From Mesodorylaimus sp. YZB2_4 (lineage: Eukaryota > Nematoda > Enoplea > Dorylaimida > Dorylaimidae), in the NCBI GenBank assembly GCA_030248295.1, contig JASANH010000142.1, positions 124,001-188,000 of the forward strand: a stretch of DNA of 64,000 bases, given 5' to 3'. The notes under the pieces are model-generated. The model ran no database searches, had not been told where the DNA came from, and was given only the letters and a program-made list of their open reading frames with translations. This document shows positions 43,448-53,709 of the stretch, piece by piece (the first letter of the stretch is position 1; each line of letters opens with the position of its first letter). Position numbers and translations under genes: made by a program.

Positions 43448-45372
43448 TTATGTCATTGATTTCTCCGCATCATTCCCACCTGCAGACGTGTTCTGATTCG
43501 GATCTGGAATAATGTCCAAAATCTTATGCGCGTGCGGGATGTGTACTTCGCCACCAGGCTTAAAAAAGGCGTGCGAACTAAAGATTTGCAATTCGGGACT
43601 CGCCAATATTTGATGAGCGTCCAAAATATCCGTTTGAATAGCTTGCTTCAACGCATCTAAAGGAAAAACATGAATTTCAGGTGAGAGCTTTAAAAACAGT
43701 TTCATCACGAACTTGCCTAAGCTCGGGAAAGATCTCATCGGGCGAAGATATCCTAGCATCATGATCTTTAGCAAAGATCCATAAAAATCTTGTCCGAAAT
43801 CGTTCATTATATGCGTCTCCTAAAATGCAAACATGAAAAATTCGCCGATTCGAATATGCCCTGGTAAGATAAATTTCGACCGCCCTTTCGAAGGGGCATA
43901 TTTTAATGATATGCAGTACATGGTTTCACGTATGGGCAAGGGGGTGGGGATCTTGAACCCTTTCTCTCGAACTCCCCCCCCCACCTCAGGTCCAGGAGGA
44001 AAGAAAAGAAAGGAAGCAAAAGCGATCAAACTGTATGTGGGCAGGACCACTACCTGACCTGACTGACCAAGCCCCTCCAAGCACAGGCCAATTGTCCAGC
44101 CAGCCTACAGTACTGTATGTGAAAAGTCATACAACTCATTCACTCGACTCGACCCAAACCTGACCTGGCCTGTCTCACACGCAATCAGGCTAAGGCGATC
44201 TGATCTGACCTCTACCCCCTCCCCCTCTAACCAGCCGACCTTGACCATACTTGCATCGTTTCTTCAAAAGTAGCCCCAGGGTCATGATTTCAAATACAGT
44301 ACAGAAGGGCCTAGAAGGGATCCAAGTGAGACTGGTGCTACTATTTCAATCGATCAAAAACTGGGTCCATTGCCAGACTTTTATAATTTTAAAGGGACCC
44401 AGACGGTATTTGAAGGATTAATATCGATGATTTACTATTCTCAAGGAGGCAGGGTGATCAAGAAGTCTTACGATAGATTTCTTTGTATTATTAAATTGCG
44501 GATTCCAGCCGACACTGGTCACCATGCGATAGACAGTTCCATTATCAACGTTAGCGAAGCCATAATACACGCCGCAAGGCAATGCTTCTGGGAATTCGGA
44601 AACCACTTGGTCGCTCATGTTAGCTGAAAAAAAGAAAAACCTGCAGTAGCTTAAGAGGCTGATGTAAGCATCCTGTCAAACATAGCGAGCAAGTCTGGTT
44701 GTTCCAAAAGGCACGTAGGCAATGAGCTGCGAAGTGCAACAAATAAAAAACTCAGTATCACTACATCAACGAATAGATGGTGTATTATGTATGTAAGTAA
44801 AACTCCTAGCAAAATCTAAAGTCGGTAAGCCCATACTAGTGATATGATAAGGTTTATACATGCCTATCTTGGAGTGTGTACGTAATACAGTGGCTACATC
44901 CGTCCCTACGCAGTAAAAGCCGTAAGAAAATCAGGCGGTGCCTTTTATCGCACGAACTGGTTTTCATGTCGCTATGTCACGTCACAACGTGTCACTGAAA
45001 TCAGCCAATGCGTGCGATGATGCAAGCCAGGTAGGCACACGAAAAGTCGAGAAGAGGTAAATTCTTCCTTTAAACCCAGGGAGTACGGGTTAGCTTAGAT
45101 CAGTCATCAGATCCAGAAAGAATTATACAAGCATAAAATCCCCACTCCCGTAAAGTATTTGACCTCGACCTACCTGTAGGACATCCAAGTTCTCTGCTCC
45201 CACGGCCGAATCCATGAACGACTTTCCCATAAGCAAAGTAAGGCAATAGCGATCGAATGGCTTCTGGCTGTACAATGTTCTTCATGCTAACCATACTTGT
45301 GATCAAGGAAATTCCGAATGTATATCGAAATATAAGTAGAACGAAGAGCAAGAACCAGTCACGTCGGACCAC
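43448..45372 (-). CDS. rfk: Riboflavin kinase with hydrophobic N-terminal extension
   Basis: Four exons on the minus strand, 45372-45174, 44623-44472, 43819-43717 and 43656-43448, join in phase to give 220 residues. The enzyme phosphorylates riboflavin to FMN with ATP. Family landmarks are clear: LPYFAYGKVVHGFGRGSREL, then GCPTAN across intron 1, LPCGVYYGFANV, VTSVGWNPQFNNTKKSIETH (catalytic Asn-Thr-Lys-Lys region), DFYG, MLGYLRPMRSFPSLDALKQA. Intron 3 uses a GC donor (TTAG|GCAAGT) with a normal TAG acceptor. The annotated ATG adds 29 mostly hydrophobic residues (WFLLFVLLIFRY) before the usual start region. Internal Met codons at 45294 and 45285 would give a standard cytosolic enzyme. The extended form might target mitochondria or membranes. 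Confidence 0.92.
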
Positions 45373-45614
45373 GACTGCTGAAACCCACCCACTCGCGCTC
45401 TATTTATTGTATCGCTAGGTGCTACAGTAGCCAAGCACACATAATGCAGATCAGCAGGTTCAAGCTGCTTATATCAATATGGATGCTAGAAGTGGCAAAA
45501 AACCCACGTGCTAACGTGAGTGCGACCTGTGCTGTGATCGATCGATCGAATGTTTATAATTTTGAAAATTCCTAGTTTTAGACAGTTTTGGCAACATATT
45601 ATGTAAGAATTAGG

Positions 45615-48600
45615 ATGCGTTTTACGAAATTATTGTTCGCTGCTGCAGAAACAGCATCGGGCTCAGCTGGGTTTCGTCCGAATGCTTCGAAACCTCCAAT
45701 TTCCCAAATAGGACCATTGCATTTACGACGTGATGCGCTGGCCGATCGAAGTCGTGTATTGGCGAGGAAATTGAAATCGGCGAATACTTCTATGGCACAG
45801 CTATTGCGAGTGGACGACGTGTGTCGGCATTTAATCGATTATCCTGAAACTAGAATGTTGATGGTGCAGGTGGGTGCCAGTGAGTGCTTTTTGATACAAA
45901 AATTACGGCACTTTTGCTGTTTGGTCCCCAACATGGGTTAGCTTAGGCTGGTATTAGACTTAGGCTTAGGCTTAGGCTGGCATATGACTTGGGCTTAGAC
46001 TCATACTAGGCTTAGGCTTAGGCTTAGGCTTAGTCTGGTATAATAATTAAGCTTGGGGTAGCTTGATGGGCGGTCATGGCGGTCGGTCGGGCCGGGCGCG
46101 GCTCTGTAAAAACACGTGTTTTTACCCCCTCAAACCGTAAAAAGTGGAAAATTGGTTTTTCTTACGTCAACAGTGTTCTTGGAAAGCGTGAAGATTTGAA
46201 AGCCGAAATTCTTTCCGGTAATTTTGACGTTTACGGAATTGTTGAATCGAAAATTGATAAATCGGTAACAGACACCGAAATTTCTATTCCGGGTTATTCG
46301 ATTTTTCGTCATGATCGAGTGAAAGGCGGCGGTGGAGTAGCGGTTTATTATAATTCACTTATTCCTTGTTATAAATTGAAATCGCCGTCAGATTTTGGGA
46401 TCGATTCCAAGGATTTGGAAACCTTGTCAATCTCGGTTGGAAGTGGGGATACGTCAGTTATTTTCATCTTCGTGTATATTCCCAAGACTTCTATTGATGC
46501 ACTCAATCGGCTGGAGGAGTATTTACACCGGGCCTTCATTCATCAACTGGATCGATTGGTGATTTGTGGCGATTTTAACATCGATTTGTTGTCTGCAACC
46601 ACCGCGAGGACTAATTTGCATAATTTCGTCGCTTCGATTGGTGGCATTCAAACCGTCACTCAGCCGACTCGTCTTGGGCAATCCCTCTTGGATTTAGTGA
46701 TTATTGGATATCCCGATCGACATATCGACACCCAAATCTGTCCCCCTATTGCGACGTCTGATGACAATTCGATTACGGTTTCCCTATCCGGATGTCCCAA
46801 ACATCGTCCTCCCGATAAAAGGAAAATTTGGCTTATCAAGAGGGCAGATTGGCAGAAAATTAATAACGAGATTACGGCGAAGAATCTTCTATATCAGCTA
46901 ACGAATGCTCCATCTACGGACGTGGCTGCGGAACTTTTTACGGCGGCAATTACTGAGGTAATCACCAACAATGTGCCTCAGAAAACGGTCAAGATGGCTC
47001 CTCGAAAATTATGGATGTCCTCCGATTTATTGTCCCTCGTTAGAGCCAAAAACGAGGCATACAAAAATTGGAAATCAACGGGTCATGACCAAGATCGATA
47101 TCGTTTCATCGGGCTCCAAAAGCGTTGTCGTAAAGAAATCCGGAAAGCCAAATCATCCTATATTGTCAGCAGTTTTACGAACTGTGCAACGAACAACGAA
47201 TTTTGGTCGAATTATCGCCGATTGGAAGATCAGGATAAATCGATACCGCCTCTGGAAGACAATTTTGGCCGATTATTCATTGGTTCCGGGGAGAAAGCGC
47301 AAGAATTAAACGACCGATTCTGTAAAAATTTCAGCCAAGGCGATTACGGGACATTCATTCCACCACCCACTGATCACGACGATTTCTCGGATTACTCGAT
47401 ATCGCCCGATTTTATTGAAAAAGAAATACGTCGATTGAAATCGAACTCTGCGCCTGGAGACGACGAAATTACGATTTCGATCCTCAAAAATATTGCCAAG
47501 TCGATTTCTGCCCCCTTTTCGGTTCTCATTAATCGAATAATGGAGTTGGGTCAGTTTCCAACGAATTGGAGAACGGCGAAGGTAATTCCGATTCCTAAGA
47601 CGAGTGGGAATCATTCGATCGATAATTTCCGCCCAATATCCTTATTGCCGATTCTCTCCAAAATCTGTGAACGGCATATTCAACATCTTCTTCGCCCCCA
47701 TCTTCAAATTTCTCCGAATCAATTCGGATTTGTAAAACGACGTGGAACGAATTCCGCCCTGATTGCAGTTTCGCAATATATTCACGATCAGTTGGACAAT
47801 TCAAAATTTGGAAACGTTGTGGGGATTTTCTTGGACGTGAAAAAAGCGTTTGATAGAGTCCCGCACGTCCCTCTTCTACGCCGCCTTCAATATCATCACG
47901 GAGTCCCACCAAAAATCTTGAATGTGATCAATTCTTATTTATCGAATCGATCACAATTCGTGGTCGTGGAGGGGGCGCGATCCAACAGGACGAATGTGGT
48001 ATCCGGCGTACCTCAGGGATCAATTCTTGGTCCCATTCTTTTCAATTCCTACATTGATCCGGTGCTAGAGGAATTCTCAAAGACTTTTCGAGGAGCCAAG
48101 TTATTTGCCTATGCCGATGATTTGATTCTTCTAATTCCGTTCAAAAATTTGATGGAAGCGGGGCGGATTTGTCAGCCAAAAATTGACTTTGTGGAAGAAT
48201 GGTTAACAACAATCGGGTTCGAATTGAATGCGGATAAAACTCAGGCGATGATCTTTCGCTACAATTACCGGAAATTGGAGCATTTACCGATTTTAGTCAT
48301 CCGCGACAAACCAATCGACTTCGTGGACCAAGTCAAATATCTTGGCTTGATTTTTACGGCGGATATGAAATTTACGGAACATATTTCGAACGTTTCCCGA
48401 CGGGCCAGATCGATGTTGGGGGCTTTACGACGCAAACTCGGCCGGAACGTCGACCCAGAAGTTATGGGGACCGTCTACACTGCGTGCATTCGGTCAGTAC
48501 TTGACTACGGATGTTGTATTTACGACCCAATACAACAAAAAGATATCGATGAATTGGAAAAATCGCAACTCCTCGCGGCCCGAATGTATTGCAACGATTG

Positions 48601-51600
48601 GTCCATAAAATCGTCCGATATTCCTACCAAATGCAACTGGACATCGTTGGCGGAGCGGAGAAGGTCTCTCAAACTCGTCCAATTCTACAAGTTTTATCAC
48701 GGCCAACACGACTGGGGAAATTCCAGCTTCTTGCACAAGACGGACAGTGGGCTTCGATACAGTCAGCGCCTCACTGAAGGTCATCATATCATCATTCCAA
48801 AATATCGAACTGTTTCTTCTACTCAGTCTTTTTATCATTCGGTTCTTAATTTATGAAATGCTTTGCCTGAAGACATTGCTTTTTCGTCGCTTTCAGCTTT
48901 TAAAATTGGGATTATGTGACATGTAGGTGTTTGCGCCTGGTAATTTATGTTCAGTATTTTATTGTATGTCTGTTCCAGTGGAGTGCACTTCGGTAGCTTT
49001 GGGAACAGTAAATCATGAGACATGAGCTTAGGCTGATATTAGCCTCCAGCCAGCCTTCGCTTGGACCCCAAACGGCAAAAGGCCAAAATTATTCAGCGGT
49101 TTTTTGATAGAACCAGCCGAAAGACTGATTGTACCTGATCAGTCAAAGCTAGGTTCAATTCTCAGGTGGTACCACATTGCTGCGGGATTGACCAAGTTTC
49201 CGATCCAATGGCGGGGCTAATCATTTAATTCGCCTACTTTCTTAGTGGATTATCCTAAATAATCGACAAACTTAAGTTAGAATGCACTAAAACCACCCCG
49301 ATTTATTGTAGGAAGGAGTCGTACCAACTTTGAAACTTTGGCAGCGAAAAACGGTCGATCAGGCGCTGAAAGGTCAAATCAATGAATGCTTGGCATTATT
49401 GGGACACGTACCCAGAGTGAAGGGACGTGGAATCAGGTTATTGGCTATCGATGGAGGTGGAACAAGGTATATTTCTTTTTTTAAAAATCAAATAATATAT
49501 GAAATGCCCTATTTTAGAGGACTTATGGCCTTGGAGATTCTAAGCGCAATCGAAGCGTTGTGCCCTGGCTATCGAATTCATCAATTGTTCGATTACGTAG
49601 TGGGCGTTAGTACAGGCGCTATCATAGAAGCATTGGTAGCTGGACTACAATTACCTATTCACGATTGCAAGCAAATCTATCGCGATATCGCTGCTCGTCT
49701 ATTCGATCAGAATCGAGTTCGTGGATCGTTAGGACTCATTTGGTCGCATTCTTATTACGATACGACAGCTTGGGTACGATTCTTGCGGCAAGCTATGGGA
49801 GAAAAACGAATGATGGATACGTCGCATACACCAGAGTGCCCAAGGGTGAGCGGTCACGATGCATGAGCCCGTCACTTCATGATGTGATTTTAGTTGGGAT
49901 TCTTGTCTTGCGTTGTCAATCGGCCGACAATCGACGCGTTTGTGCATCGCAATTATCACCATCCTGTCGATGTGGCATCGTGTTATCCAGGATCGTGCAA
50001 GTACAAGATTTGGGAAGCTCTACAAGCCAGTTCAGCTGCGCCTGGATATTTTGAAGAGTGTCGGTTGGATGATTGCGTTCATCAGGTACGTCTTTTGTGC
50101 CCTGGCAGGATTTTCCGTCTTGCTTGAAACCGTCTAACGGTAACATGTAATATGATCCTTCGTAATTAGTGAAAACCTCAAATGCAATCCATCATACATT
50201 TAAATAAAGCATAAACACGGGCTAAAACTGTCGGCGAGCGACAATTAAAAACGAATGGAAATTTGAGGTGGTTATGTACTGACGGTCTGATCTCTAGAAG
50301 TTTAAGTTGGCCATGCTGTGGACCAGTATTAAACCTACCAGAATGACAAAAAATGCAGGATTTCCTGCGATAAAACTGCCTATCCGACGGTGTTTTAATG
50401 TCCTATTTCTTTCTAACTCATCCTGGGATTATGGGCTTAGAGGTAGGTTTGGTTTGGTTTTTCACTTTTTACGCAACTGTCAAATCAAACAGGCTCTTTT
50501 GTAACATATTCTTTCTGAAGCTTGCGGGCGTAGAAATAGAATAGTTGCACTTATTGTAAATACCACGTCGTCATTCGTCACTGCCCATTACTAGCGCAAG
50601 CATACAGCTAGCATGCCAACCTTCGTTAATTTTTTTCGTTGTCGCTTGGCACCATCGACCGACCAGCCGATCCGAGCTGGTTCGGTTGCGGTGAACTGAT
50701 CCAAGCTGTGGGTTAGTCTGATCGGAACTTTGAATTCCCGCCAAAATATTTTTCTCTCTTTGGCGTTATATCGAGTATTTTTGCATGCAGGCAGCCACTT
50801 TAGAGTCCAGCATCGACCGACCCGACCCAACGTTGTATTGCGCCCACCCATTTGTTTTCTGGAATGATGCACATGCTTTCTTCGATGAAGAACCACCAGA
50901 CACCTGCAGTCAAGGAGGAAGGGGCTGACGGATTCCGGGCAAAAACGGACAGGGGAGGAGAACTTTAGGAAGTAGTTAACGTGGTCGTCCCTTGCCTCAT
51001 GCTGTCTGAGGCGACAGCGTAGAATTTCACAAATTTTTACTGTCCAACTGCACTTGCAATATCCCGTTTCGCTTCTATACTTGCCTTCTTAGAGTGGAAG
51101 GTGGCCGGTATGAAGACAGCTTTTTAAATGTTTTCGGGCTTGGCCCCCACCTACCCCAATTTCCTATGGGTTTGCCAGTTGCCAGCTAGCAATCATAATG
51201 AAGGGTGCGGCAGTGTGTGAGGCGATTAACTCTCATGGCGGGCTCCCTCTGATGGCCTCACTTGTAGCTGCTCCGCTGGAGCATCACCGCCGAGGGCATC
51301 CTGCGCCAGAATCGGCGTTTCCAGATGATAGAGGGCAAGAGCGGAGGGTCCGACTGGCAATTAGGACCAGTTTTCTCAATTGAGGGCACCGCTTCCACCT
51401 CCAATCGAATTTCTGGTGAATCACCCACAGCCAGTTCTCCGAGACCAGGTTTCCTAAACTGACGTCTTCAGCCAGAATAGAAATGAAGTGTTTCAGTTAG
51501 GGTCCCCCCCCAATCAACCTCTCACAAGCCAAATGATCCGCGCTCCTATGTGGACAGAAGGTGGGTGGGGTCGAAACTTGCAAAAAAACGTCGATGTCAT

Positions 51601-53394
51601 GCATGGGCGGCCAGTCCTTGGGTTGAAGTGTCGATCCTAGCTGCCTGCATGAAGACATGACCACGCCATAGAAAAAATTTTGGCGGGAATTCAAAATTCC
51701 GATCTTGCCGACCCACAGCTCGGTGGGTCGGTCGATGCTGGTGTAGAGTACACAGTGTAACTCACTGGAGGTCCCCGCAGGACGTCCATAAATGATGTCC
51801 CGCTTTTTGAGTTTTCGACCTCTACCTTTTTTTCTGGGCCGATGCCCTTTTTTGCCGGCCAGCAGTCAACTCTTCTGAGCAAGGCTGTGCGGGGACTGCC
51901 GCACACTCTAGTGTCCATTCACTTCACTATGAGCACCTCCACACAAGGGCATCTCAGACCAGACGATGGCGGGTGGGCTTTGAACCCTGTCAGTGTTCGA
52001 CAGCCGAGACCCCTGCCCGCACACTGGCCACCCACTGGCCTCCACGAGATGAAGAGATATTGCTGGTGAATTCCTTGTGTTAAAATTTGTGAAACTCTAA
52101 ACATAGCATTCGTTCGGGATCACTTTTTTCGGGAACGGGATCGGGACTCGCGCAATCCCGGCCGGGATCGGAATTTTTGAAGTGTTATTTTTTCACTTTT
52201 AATTTGCTGTAGGTAATCTTCAGCCCACCCCAAGAAGCCAGCAAATATATAGCCAAAAACTTTTTGCGCAGTATTAATTATTGCATTCAAAATCATGCAA
52301 GCGAAAAGACCTAAAATTAGTCACCAATTAGCAAACAAATTCCTCTCTTCCTCTTCATCAGTTCAATCACCCGCCTAAGTTTCTCCAGCTTACCCTTCTT
52401 CACACATCTCCACAACATTCAATCCCGACCATTTTTTATCGGGATCGGGATCGGGATCCCGAACGAACGCTACAAGCCATCAGGCGAAATCAGGGGCGAT
52501 CACGTTCAGTGATTCCTGCAAGGATGTTTCAGAAACTGACAGCTCTTGCAGGCAGGATCCTAAAAGCGATCTCTTCGCCAACCCACCCGACACGGAGCTG
52601 TTGTGTCAACCTTCGTTGGTTTGTTCATTGTCGCTGGCCAGCATCGACCGATCCGGTCCAGCAGCCCCCCCCCAGCCTTATGGATGGAAGAGAGTACTGT
52701 ACATCGCTAGAAAATAGGGAAGCAGGCGCGATACAACGTTGGGCTGGGTCGGTGACAGACGTTTTGAGCGGGGATCTCAACTTAGAGTCCTTATCTTCAG
52801 ATTTGAGTCTCAGCATGGTGTAATTTAACGATTCCTGATTTTAGGATGGGGGTGTACTGGTGAATAACCCAACGGCCATTGGTCTTCACGAATGCAAATT
52901 GCTTTGGCCCAATCGACCAATTCAATGCATCGTGTCGATCGGCACCGGAAGATCGGCTGGTGTTCCTGTTTATCCAACGACTGATTCGAAAGAAGTCGCT
53001 TACACCAGTGCCAGAGAAAAACTGATGAAAATTCTACACAGCGCTACTGAAACTGAATGTAAGTTGGTATGATTACTTGCGATTCTGACTGTACCTCGGT
53101 CTGGTTTCAGTAGTCCACAATACTCTGACTGACCTCCTCTCTCCGTACGCCTATTTTCGGCTGAACCCCTACGTCTCGCTGTCTTATACTTTGGACGATA
53201 ATGATCCGAAACGTCTTGGTCAAATGGAAGCTGATACGAAAATGTATATTAGAAAAAATAGATTTAAATTTCAAGCAGTTGCAGCAGCTTTATTGCAACC
53301 AAAACCATTTTGGCGATCAATGATGGATTCGTTGCACGATGCGAATCTGAAATCGTATGCAAACATTTTTAGCAAATTTTCATCGAATGCGTGA
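45615..53394 (+). CDS. PNPLA8: Patatin-like calcium-independent phospholipase A2, PNPLA8-like
   Basis: Six exons, 45615-45869, 49312-49466, 49518-49845, 49894-50085, 52845-53058 and 53111-53394, join in phase to encode 475 residues. Patatin catalytic features are complete: GGGTRG oxyanion loop (split by intron 2), GVSTGA nucleophile elbow with Ser, and the DGG of the Ser-Asp dyad in DGGVLVNNP at the start of exon 5. Upstream GVVPTLKLWQRK and downstream LSYTLDDNDPKRLGQMEADT match iPLA2-gamma. The family hydrolyses phospholipids in mitochondria and peroxisomes. The vertebrate C-terminal SKL is not present; it ends SKFSSNA. An upstream targeting exon could be missing, though the first Met gives a basic, Ala-rich start. 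Intron 1 (3.4 kb) carries a sense-oriented LINE and TTAGGC-like repeats; intron 4 (2.8 kb) carries dispersed repeats. It converges on SEC62, with 315 bp between stop codons. Confidence 0.9.
45940..46040. repeat. Interstitial TTAGGC-like repeat (nematode telomere motif)
   Basis: Three separate runs of TTAGGC units (for example ACTTAGGCTTAGGCTTAGG and TAGGCTTAGGCTTAGGCTTA) are interrupted by CTGGTATTAGA-like spacers. The motif GCTTAGGCTG(G/A)TATTAG appears at the left edge (about 45949) and once more on the far side of the neighbouring LINE (about 49024). Confidence 0.85.
46040..49022 (+). mobile_element. CR1/Jockey-type LINE inside PNPLA8 intron 1
   Basis: A single 926-codon ORF with endonuclease and reverse transcriptase, in sense orientation to the host gene, bounded on both sides by GCTTAGGCTG-like sequence. 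No ORF1 is present, so the copy is probably 5'-truncated or belongs to a single-ORF lineage. The 3' UTR is about 165 bp and lacks a poly(A) tail. It ends TCATGAGACATGAG, a short imperfect repeat that may be its 3' tail motif. Boundaries are inferred from the flanking repeats. Confidence 0.75.
46076..48856 (+). CDS. LINE ORF2: endonuclease / reverse transcriptase (CR1/Jockey-type)
   Basis: An intact frame. The endonuclease begins near residue 25 (KIGFSYVNSVLGKREDL), with IVESKI, GDFNIDLL (about 164) and ATSDDNSI (about 228). Most related endonucleases have Ser-Asp-His at this last motif, so the catalytic His seems replaced by Asp through a single base change. RT motifs: APGDDEITISIL (about 459), FRPISLLPILSKICER, GVPQGSILGPILF (about 643) and FAYADDLILL (about 677). 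The C-terminal domain contains a DYGCCIYDP segment typical of CR1/Jockey-related elements. The gene is not host coding; the frame is not linked to PNPLA8 exons by splice sites. Confidence 0.88.
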   Translation: MAVGRAGRGSVKTRVFTPSNRKKWKIGFSYVNSVLGKREDLKAEILSGNFDVYGIVESKIDKSVTDTEISIPGYSIFRHDRVKGGGGVAVYYNSLIPCYKLKSPSDFGIDSKDLETLSISVGSGDTSVIFIFVYIPKTSIDALNRLEEYLHRAFIHQLDRLVICGDFNIDLLSATTARTNLHNFVASIGGIQTVTQPTRLGQSLLDLVIIGYPDRHIDTQICPPIATSDDNSITVSLSGCPKHRPPDKRKIWLIKRADWQKINNEITAKNLLYQLTNAPSTDVAAELFTAAITEVITNNVPQKTVKMAPRKLWMSSDLLSLVRAKNEAYKNWKSTGHDQDRYRFIGLQKRCRKEIRKAKSSYIVSSFTNCATNNEFWSNYRRLEDQDKSIPPLEDNFGRLFIGSGEKAQELNDRFCKNFSQGDYGTFIPPPTDHDDFSDYSISPDFIEKEIRRLKSNSAPGDDEITISILKNIAKSISAPFSVLINRIMELGQFPTNWRTAKVIPIPKTSGNHSIDNFRPISLLPILSKICERHIQHLLRPHLQISPNQFGFVKRRGTNSALIAVSQYIHDQLDNSKFGNVVGIFLDVKKAFDRVPHVPLLRRLQYHHGVPPKILNVINSYLSNRSQFVVVEGARSNRTNVVSGVPQGSILGPILFNSYIDPVLEEFSKTFRGAKLFAYADDLILLIPFKNLMEAGRICQPKIDFVEEWLTTIGFELNADKTQAMIFRYNYRKLEHLPILVIRDKPIDFVDQVKYLGLIFTADMKFTEHISNVSRRARSMLGALRRKLGRNVDPEVMGTVYTACIRSVLDYGCCIYDPIQQKDIDELEKSQLLAARMYCNDWSIKSSDIPTKCNWTSLAERRRSLKLVQFYKFYHGQHDWGNSSFLHKTDSGLRYSQRLTEGHHIIIPKYRTVSSTQSFYHSVLNL
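50086..52844. repeat. PNPLA8 intron 4 with inverted and direct repeat copies
   Basis: This large intron contains members of the GGTCGGTCGATGCTGG family at about 50605-50840, 51660-51745 (inverted) and 52605-52755. The word GGCGGGAATTCAAA occurs at about 51680 and its complement at about 50730. At 51855-51985 there is a different dispersed sequence (AGCAGTCAAC, GCTGTGCGGGGAC, GAGCACCTCCAC) that recurs near 63885-63985. A G/A/T-rich GGGATCGGGATCGGGAT stretch occurs at about 52439. No exon is supported. Confidence 0.6.
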
Positions 53395-53709
53395 AGTTTT
53401 TGATATTTGGATGTGGTTTTTTGACTGATTCGAATCGATCCCATTTCTCGAACCCCCCATTTTAATAATTACACCTGTATAAAATAGTTTCAAAAACGGG
53501 TCTGCAACACAACGCTATAAGCAGCCATGCATAAAATGGCGTACCATGATCACCAAAAGAACGGTTCCAAAATTGACTACCATCACCACGAAGATCACAA
53601 TTTTGAATATTAAGAAATCGGAAAATGATCCCAATTCTATTAGAGGTTAGGGAAAAATATGCGGGGAAATATGCACTACAAACCCGAAACCGCCCAATGA
53701 TGCCAATGT

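Noticed and set aside
43657..43720. Extra 20 residues in riboflavin kinase as a genuine insertion
   Set aside because: They interrupt a conserved block and are exactly removed by a GC-AG intron with correct phase.
49330..49866. Reading through 49467-49517 as coding in the patatin gene
   Set aside because: The stretch splits the conserved GGGTRG loop and is bounded by GT…TTTTAG; removing it restores GTRGLMALEIL.
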